This document shows positions 58,020 through 64,000 of a stretch of 64,000 bases of DNA, piece after piece. A model generated the notes under the pieces. The model worked only from the letters and a program-made list of their open reading frames with translations. It had not been told where the DNA came from and searched no databases. Each line of letters begins with the position of its first letter. The first letter of the stretch is position 1. A program made the translations under genes and the position numbers. Origin of the DNA: Gammaproteobacteria bacterium LSUCC0112 (lineage in GTDB: Bacteria > Pseudomonadota > Gammaproteobacteria > Pseudomonadales > Pseudohongiellaceae); contig SPIB01000001.1 in NCBI GenBank assembly GCA_004535785.1, forward strand, positions 1,135,637 through 1,199,636. Direction: 5' to 3'.

Positions 58020-58697
58020 ATGTCAGAGACAAATTTGGATTTCAAGCAATTTTCTGAGCAACTAAAACAAGGTGCTGTTTCTGTCGGCGTTGATCTATCC
58101 AGTACAGAAATCCAGTTACTGTTAGATTTTCTGGCATTACTTAACAAATGGAACAAAGCCTATAACTTGTCTGCAATCCGCAATCCGCAGGAAATGTTAT
58201 CCCGGCATTTGTTGGATAGTTTGAGCCTGTTGCCGTTGTTGCGGGACTGCAGAAAAGCCGCTCTGACAGAACATTTCACTGTGTTGGATGTTGGCACTGG
58301 GCCAGGTCTGCCGGGGATCCCGCTGGCAATATGTATGCCTGATTCGGATTTCGCCCTACTGGATAGCAATGGGAAAAAGACCAGGTTTGTGTTTCAGGCA
58401 TGTCTGGAGCTGGGCATAAAAAATGTCAAGGTATCGAACACGCGCATCGAAAACTACCAAAGTCCCTGCCAAGTTGATATTGTCGTGAGCCGGGCGTTTG
58501 CATCACTTGCCGACTTTGCGCTGGGTTGTGACGCTGTTGCTGACACCAACACTCGTCTGATTGCCATGAAAGGGCAATACCCAACGCAAGAAATTGCCGA
58601 CTTACCCACAACATGGAATGTTATCCGCACGCACGCATTACAAATACCAGATTTGGATGGAGCAAGACACTTTATAGAACTTGCTAAAAAAAGCTGA
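58020..58697 (+). CDS. rsmG: 16S rRNA (guanine-527-N7) methyltransferase RsmG
   Basis: Methylates G527 of 16S rRNA (GidB). The 225-residue Rossmann methyltransferase has 'LLDSLSLLP', the SAM loop 'DVGTGPGLPGIPLA' and 'SRAFASL'. Loss in other species gives low-level streptomycin resistance. In an operon with mnmG. Confidence 0.96.
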   Translation: MSETNLDFKQFSEQLKQGAVSVGVDLSSTEIQLLLDFLALLNKWNKAYNLSAIRNPQEMLSRHLLDSLSLLPLLRDCRKAALTEHFTVLDVGTGPGLPGIPLAICMPDSDFALLDSNGKKTRFVFQACLELGIKNVKVSNTRIENYQSPCQVDIVVSRAFASLADFALGCDAVADTNTRLIAMKGQYPTQEIADLPTTWNVIRTHALQIPDLDGARHFIELAKKS

Positions 58698-58712
58698 AAA
58701 AACAGATACTCA

Positions 58713-59531
58713 ATGCCGGTAACGGGTAGTGAATTAGCTCAGGTGAATCAGTTGACACGAATTATCGCGATAGCCAATCAGAAAGGTGGTGTGGGGAAAA
58801 CAACTACTTCTGTTAACCTGGCAGCGTCCTTGCAAGCAACCAAACGCCGAATTTTGCTGGTTGATATGGATCCGCAAGGCAACGCAACGATGGGAAGTGG
58901 CGTTGATAAAGCAGAACTCGACTATTCAATTTATGAGTTGCTGATGGGTGAATGCAGTTTTGACGATGCCAAAGTCACTGCTCCGGAAGCTGGTTTTGAT
59001 ATGTTGCCAGCAAATGGCGATCTTGTTGCTGCTGAGATAGAGCTTCTCGACAGGCCTCATCGAGAAAGAGTTCTTAAAAATATTTTGTTGTCCATCGCGG
59101 ATAGATACGACTTTATTGTGATCGATTGCCCACCGTCATTGAACATGCTGACGCTGAATGCCTTGGTTGCCGCACAAGGAGTGATTATTCCTATGCAGTG
59201 CGAGTACTACGCTTTGGAGGGCTTGTCTGCGTTGATGGATACCATTTCTGCTATCAGTGCAACACATAATCCCGAGTTGAAAATAGAAGGCATTTTGCGC
59301 ACCATGTACGACCCCCGTAATAAACTGACAGTAGAAGTTTCGGGACAATTATTCAGTCACTTCGGTGACCGTGTTTACAGAACTGTTGTGCCCAGAAATG
59401 TCAGATTGGCAGAAGCACCAAGTTATGGTTTGCCAGTTTTGCAATACGACCGACAATCTCGGGGAGCTTTGGCATATCTTGCTTTGGCAGGCGAGATGAT
59501 CAGGCGTCAAGAACAGCGCGCTGGCGCTTAA
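58713..59531 (+). CDS. parA: Chromosome partitioning ATPase ParA (Soj)
   Basis: Walker-type ATPase that positions origin regions with ParB. The 272-residue protein has the deviant Walker A 'KGGVGKTT', the 'DMDPQGNAT' segment and 'DCPPSLNMLTLNAL'. The conserved part begins at about residue 15 ('TRIIAIANQ'). No clear ribosome site precedes ATG 58713; GTG 58743 is possible. Sits 15 bases after rsmG and 26 before parB. Confidence 0.96.
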   Translation: MPVTGSELAQVNQLTRIIAIANQKGGVGKTTTSVNLAASLQATKRRILLVDMDPQGNATMGSGVDKAELDYSIYELLMGECSFDDAKVTAPEAGFDMLPANGDLVAAEIELLDRPHRERVLKNILLSIADRYDFIVIDCPPSLNMLTLNALVAAQGVIIPMQCEYYALEGLSALMDTISAISATHNPELKIEGILRTMYDPRNKLTVEVSGQLFSHFGDRVYRTVVPRNVRLAEAPSYGLPVLQYDRQSRGALAYLALAGEMIRRQEQRAGA

Positions 59532-59557
59532 AACAAGGTTTTTAACAAGGCAATACC

Positions 59558-60454
59558 ATGTCAGGAAAGAAAAAACTGGGTCGCGGTCTGGATAAATTAC
59601 TTGGCGGTATCGCTGCCAAAGCAAACGAAGCGCAAAACCTGGCACGGACAGATGATTCATCCAATGGGCTTGTAGACAGCGAGCTCAGGCATCTTCCCAT
59701 TGATCTGATTCAACGGGGAAAATACCAGCCTCGCACGGATATGCATGAAGAAGCCCTGCAGGAACTGGCCGATTCGATCAAGGTGCAAGGGGTGATGCAG
59801 CCCATTGTTGTGCGGCCCGTTTCCGGTGATCGTTTTGAAATCATTGCAGGTGAGCGACGTTGGCGCGCAACTCAGATCGCTGGGCTTGATACGATTCCGG
59901 CCGTTATACGCTTGGTTGGTGATGAATCTGCGATCGCCATGGCACTGATAGAAAATATTCAGCGAGAGAATTTAAACCCGATTGAAGAAGCGATGGCACT
60001 CAAGCGGCTTCAGGAAGAGTTCAGTCTGACGCAACAGGAGGTCGCAGAAGCCGTCGGCAAATCAAGAACCACAGTAACAAATTTGCTTCGATTGATGTCG
60101 TTAAACCACGATGTCCGGCTAATGCTCGAGCGTGGTGATATCGAGATGGGCCACGCCAAAGCCTTATTGGGATTGCAACCAGAACAACAAAGTGAAGCCT
60201 CAAAAGCAGTCGCCGGCAAAGGATTGTCTGTTCGACAGACAGAAGCGATGGTTCGTAAGTTGCTGGATACAAAACCCGTAGAAAAACAGGAAGGTAGTCG
60301 GTTAGATCCGGATATCACCCGTCTTGAAGAGTCTCTTTCAGAGCGAATTGGTGCGAAGGTAGAGATTCAACACTCAAGCAAAGGATCAGGAAAGGTGACG
60401 CTCAGATACAACAGCCTGGATGAATTAGACGGAATACTTGCTCATATCAGGTAA
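59558..60454 (+). CDS. parB: Chromosome partitioning protein ParB (Spo0J)
   Basis: CTP-dependent clamp that loads at parS and spreads. The 298-residue protein has the N-terminal arginine patch 'GERRWRA' in the CTP domain, a helix-turn-helix ('LTQQEVAEAVGKSRTTVTNLLRL' region), and a C-terminal dimerisation domain. Two matching parS sites lie in recF. Confidence 0.97.
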   Translation: MSGKKKLGRGLDKLLGGIAAKANEAQNLARTDDSSNGLVDSELRHLPIDLIQRGKYQPRTDMHEEALQELADSIKVQGVMQPIVVRPVSGDRFEIIAGERRWRATQIAGLDTIPAVIRLVGDESAIAMALIENIQRENLNPIEEAMALKRLQEEFSLTQQEVAEAVGKSRTTVTNLLRLMSLNHDVRLMLERGDIEMGHAKALLGLQPEQQSEASKAVAGKGLSVRQTEAMVRKLLDTKPVEKQEGSRLDPDITRLEESLSERIGAKVEIQHSSKGSGKVTLRYNSLDELDGILAHIR

Positions 60455-60472
60455 ACAGTGCGTATTATCGTG

Positions 60473-60501
60473 TTGATCGGCTGGCATTTAATCCATATAA
60501 T
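60473..60501 (+). promoter_or_regulatory. Promoter of the atp operon
   Basis: TTGATC at 60473 and a perfect TATAAT at 60496, 17 bases apart. Transcription would begin about 60 bases before atpI. Confidence 0.78.
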
Positions 60502-60565
60502 GCGCACCTCGAAAAGGGGAACGGAAGCCAAAATACAAGAGAGCTTTTGACGACAAATCATAACG

Positions 60566-60955
60566 ATGTCAACAATAAAAGCTCCTCCCATATATAAAGT
60601 TACTGCCTACCAGTTGATGTTGATAACGGCTTTGTCATTAGCCTTATTAATGCTGTCAGGCTGGGTCAGTGCGTATTCATTACTGATCGGTGGTTTGCTT
60701 TCAGCTTTACCCGGCGCGTTGTTTGCGAGTCGTGTGTTTAAATACCGGGGCGCCAGGGCGGCACAAAAAATTGTTAAAGAGTTATACACCGGCCAAGTAT
60801 TAAAGCTGGTGTCGGTAAGTGCGGGCTTTGCATTGTGTTTTATCTTTGTTAACCCACTGAATATTGTGGCATTATTTTCAGGATTTGTTCTGGTACACAT
60901 AACAGGCGTGCTTGTGTTTGTCCGCGTAAGCAAACCTGACCGGTACAACCCGTAA
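60566..60955 (+). CDS. atpI: ATP synthase assembly protein AtpI
   Basis: Small membrane protein that helps c-ring assembly. The 129-residue protein has four predicted helices in the AtpI pattern, with basic loops between. Position directly before atpB agrees with the family. The 3' neighbour atpB starts 32 bases later. Confidence 0.9.
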   Translation: MSTIKAPPIYKVTAYQLMLITALSLALLMLSGWVSAYSLLIGGLLSALPGALFASRVFKYRGARAAQKIVKELYTGQVLKLVSVSAGFALCFIFVNPLNIVALFSGFVLVHITGVLVFVRVSKPDRYNP

Positions 60956-60969
60956 AATCGGCAAACTGA

Positions 60970-61851
<882 letters not shown>

Positions 61852-61897
61852 ACCCTTAATTTTTTGTTAGACCTTTTGTTAAATCTTGGAGAAAAAA

Positions 61898-62143
61898 ATG
61901 GAAACTATTCAGGCATTTTCTGTAATCGCAATCGCCCTCATTTTCGGCCTGTGTGGCGCTGGTACAGCGGTTGCATTCGGTAATCTGGGTGGCAAGCTCA
62001 TTGAAAGCTCAGCACGTCAGCCAGAACTCGCTCCCAAATTGCAGGTTCAGTTCTTCCTGGTGGCCGGTTTCGTAGACGTAATCTCGATCATCGGCGTGGG
62101 CGTTTCTTTCATGGTTATGTTCGCGAATCCTTTCGTCGGTTAA
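61898..62143 (+). CDS. atpE: F1Fo ATP synthase subunit c
   Basis: Proteolipid of the rotor ring. The 81-residue protein has two helices with the glycine-rich first helix, the loop R40-Q-P-E43 and the ion-binding Asp60 ('GFVDVIS'). No sodium-type Gln/Glu ligand set, so proton coupling is expected. ATG 61898 has GGAG; a TTG four codons earlier is not needed. Confidence 0.97.
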   Translation: METIQAFSVIAIALIFGLCGAGTAVAFGNLGGKLIESSARQPELAPKLQVQFFLVAGFVDVISIIGVGVSFMVMFANPFVG

Positions 62144-62200
62144 TCGAACGCTTGAAACAATTTTTCAAGCCAAGCGAATAACTAACGCAGAGGTGACACC

Positions 62201-62671
62201 ATGAATCTTAATGCAACCATATTAGGCCAAACGATAGCTTTTGCTGTCTTTGTCTGGTTCTGTCTGAAGTATGTTTGGCCACCAATCATCACTGCATTGT
62301 CAGAACGACAGAAAAAGATTGCTGATGGTCTGGAAGCGGCTGACAGAGCGCAGCGCGACCTGAATTTGGCGCAGAACAAAGCGGCTGATGAGCTTCGCGA
62401 GGCGAAGGTCAAAAGTGCTGAAATCATTGATATGGCAAATAAACGCGCCAGTCAGATTGTCGATGAAGCCAAAGACAAGGCGCGCGATGAAGGTCAGCGT
62501 TTAATCGCGGGCGCCAGAGCAGAAATAGAGATGGAAGTTCAGCGAGCTCGCGAAGCGTTGCGTACGCAAGTCGCCGCAATTGTGATTGCTGGTGCTGAGA
62601 AGATTCTCGAGACATCGGTCGATCAGGCAGCAAACGAAGAGCTGGTTAAAAAACTCGCATCTGAGTTATAG
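62201..62671 (+). CDS. atpF: F1Fo ATP synthase subunit b
   Basis: Peripheral stalk subunit. The 156-residue protein has one N-terminal membrane helix (about 6-26) and a long charged coiled coil (about 30-140), as in E. coli subunit b (156 residues). 57 bases after atpE, 11 before atpH. Confidence 0.96.
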   Translation: MNLNATILGQTIAFAVFVWFCLKYVWPPIITALSERQKKIADGLEAADRAQRDLNLAQNKAADELREAKVKSAEIIDMANKRASQIVDEAKDKARDEGQRLIAGARAEIEMEVQRAREALRTQVAAIVIAGAEKILETSVDQAANEELVKKLASEL

Positions 62672-62682
62672 GCGAACATACG

Positions 62683-63219
62683 ATGGCAGAGTCAATAACA
62701 TTAGCGCGGCCTTACGCAAACGCAGCATTTGAAGTCGCTGCGGCAGATAACGCCCTGGCTCAATGGTCACACATGCTGAAAACACTGGCGGCGGTCACGT
62801 CACAGGCAAAAATCAGTGAACTGTTGAAAAGCCCGGCCCTGACTGCTGAAAAGCAGTCAGATGCATTGCTGTTTATCTGCGGAGACTCTGTCTCCAGCAA
62901 AGGCAGCAACATGGTCAGGTTGCTGGCTGAAAACCGCCGGCTCGCCTTGCTTCCTCAGATATCAGAACTTTTTGACGCGCTGAAAGACGCTCGCGAAAAA
63001 AGCATCGACGTCGAAGTGTCTACGGCGTATGCACTCAGTGACGCGGTGGTAGCAAGTCTGACCGCGGCGCTGGAAAAGCGTCTGGACCGCACAGTCAAGC
63101 TGCACAGCACGGTGAACAGGCAGCTTATCGGGGGCGTAGTCATACGAGCAGGAGATACTGTCATCGACAATTCTGTTCGTGGAAAACTGAACAAATTAGC
63201 CGAATCATTGAGTTCCTAG
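62683..63219 (+). CDS. atpH: F1Fo ATP synthase subunit delta
   Basis: Links F1 to the peripheral stalk. The 178-residue protein has an N-terminal helical domain ('[12 protein letters not shown]') and the C-terminal family segment '[20 protein letters not shown]'. 25 bases before atpA. Confidence 0.96.
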   Translation: MAESITLARPYANAAFEVAAADNALAQWSHMLKTLAAVTSQAKISELLKSPALTAEKQSDALLFICGDSVSSKGSNMVRLLAENRRLALLPQISELFDALKDAREKSIDVEVSTAYALSDAVVASLTAALEKRLDRTVKLHSTVNRQLIGGVVIRAGDTVIDNSVRGKLNKLAESLSS

Positions 63220-63244
63220 ACCATCTGGGAATGAGGGAAAAAGC

Positions 63245-64000
63245 ATGCAACAACTGAATCCGTCAGAAATCAGTGAAATTATTAAACAGAGAATCGATAG
63301 TCTCGACGTTTCTGTGCAGGCAAAAAACGAAGGTACTATCGTCAGCGTTTCTGACGGTATCGTTCGTATTCATGGCCTTGCCGATGTTATGTACGGTGAG
63401 ATGATTGAGTTTGAAGGTGGCCTGTTCGGTATGGCACTTAACCTGGAGCGTGACTCCGTAGGTGCTGTTGTGCTGGGTGACTATAAAGGGTTGGCAGAAG
63501 GCCAGTCCTGCCGTTGCACAAGCCGTATTCTTGAAGTTCCCGTCGGCCCGGAACTGGAAGGCCGCGTTATTGACGCCTTGGGTAACCCTATCGACGGTAA
63601 AGGCGCCATCAATGCCAAACTGACCTCCCCGGTTGAGAAAGTTGCTCCCGGTGTAATTGCACGTAAGTCAGTTGATCAGCCAGTACAGACTGGTCTGAAA
63701 GCAATTGATGCGATGGTGCCTATTGGTCGTGGACAGCGAGAGTTGATCATTGGAGACCGACAGGTCGGTAAAACTGCGGTCGCTATCGACGCTATCATCA
63801 ACCAGAAGGGCAAAGGCGTTAAGTGCGTCTACGTGGCGATTGGTCAGAAGCAATCATCTATCGCCAACGTGGTAAGCAAACTCGAAGAGCACGGCGCAAT
63901 GGAATACACCATTGTTGTTGCGGCTAGCGCATCTGACCCAGCATCCATGCAATACCTCGCACCTTACTCAGGCTGCTCAATGGGTGAGTACTACCGCGAC
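63245..64000 (+). CDS. atpA: F1Fo ATP synthase subunit alpha (3' end outside window)
   Basis: Regulatory nucleotide-binding subunit of F1. The 252 visible codons cover the beta-barrel domain and the start of the nucleotide domain, with P-loop 'GDRQVGKT' near residue 170 and '[10 protein letters not shown]'. About 260 residues remain beyond the window edge. The start '[10 protein letters not shown]' is typical of gammaproteobacterial AtpA. Confidence 0.97.
   Translation, partial: MQQLNPSEISEIIKQRIDSLDVSVQAKNEGTIVSVSDGIVRIHGLADVMYGEMIEFEGGLFGMALNLERDSVGAVVLGDYKGLAEGQSCRCTSRILEVPVGPELEGRVIDALGNPIDGKGAINAKLTSPVEKVAPGVIARKSVDQPVQTGLKAIDAMVPIGRGQRELIIGDRQVGKTAVAIDAIINQKGKGVKCVYVAIGQKQSSIANVVSKLEEHGAMEYTIVVAASASDPASMQYLAPYSGCSMGEYYRD

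Overview
The window is chromosomal DNA of a gammaproteobacterium of about 48% GC, spanning the replication-origin region. Gene order and proteins are closest, from memory, to Pseudomonas and its relatives (Pseudomonadales, Cellvibrionales, Oceanospirillales). Recognisable blocks are dgcH-dsbA-cytochrome c4-engB-polA-znu, the cox cluster, prlC-yrdA, aroE-hemF-tsaC-dprA-def-fmt-rsmB-trkA, glyQS-gmhB-plsC, gyrB-recF-dnaN-dnaA, and rpmH-rnpA-yidD-yidC-mnmE-mnmG-rsmG-parAB-atp. I cannot name the genus. I found no transposase, phage gene, CRISPR array, tRNA or rRNA.

Layout. 1-3.4 kb (-): end of a type II secretion locus in the order gspL-gspM-gspE, the last running off the edge. 3.5-7.0 kb (-): diguanylate cyclase, DsbA, cytochrome c4. 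7.2-13.2 kb: engB, polA and a divergent zinc-uptake locus (znuA / znuCB) with a Zur-box-like palindrome between. 13.2-26.9 kb: respiration. Here a canonical aa3 oxidase set with its assembly factors (coxB, coxA, cox11, coxC, SURF1, a Sco-like protein, heme O synthase, SCO) lies on the minus strand. It is interrupted by a plus-strand block coding a second oxidase whose subunit II carries two cytochrome c domains. 27.3-33.6 kb: prlC, yrdA, aroE, hemF, tsaC, dprA. 33.7-39.6 kb: def, fmt, rsmB, trkA, trkH. 39.6-45 kb: a lauroyl-type acyltransferase, glyQ, glyS, gmhB, plsC. 45-51.3 kb (-): gyrB, recF, dnaN, dnaA. 51.8-64 kb (+): rpmH to mnmE, mnmG, rsmG, parA, parB and the atp operon to a truncated atpA.

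How it works together. The window joins chromosome replication and segregation (DnaA, DnaN, RecF, GyrB, two candidate origins, ParAB and two parS sites) to ribosome, tRNA and membrane-protein biogenesis. It joins these to the electron-transport and ATP-synthase machinery: cytochrome c4, two haem-copper oxidases, copper and haem assembly factors, and F1Fo.

Most notable: (i) the PolA proofreading domain has lost its key acidic residues; (ii) the heme A synthase gene is absent from its usual cox-cluster position, exactly where the plus-strand second-oxidase block sits; (iii) two separate DnaA-box clusters, dnaA-rpmH and mnmE-mnmG, both look like origins; (iv) parS sites lie inside recF; (v) a Zur box is present but no zur gene is at the znu locus. 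I see no clear, entirely new multi-gene system; the second-oxidase block is the most unusual unit.
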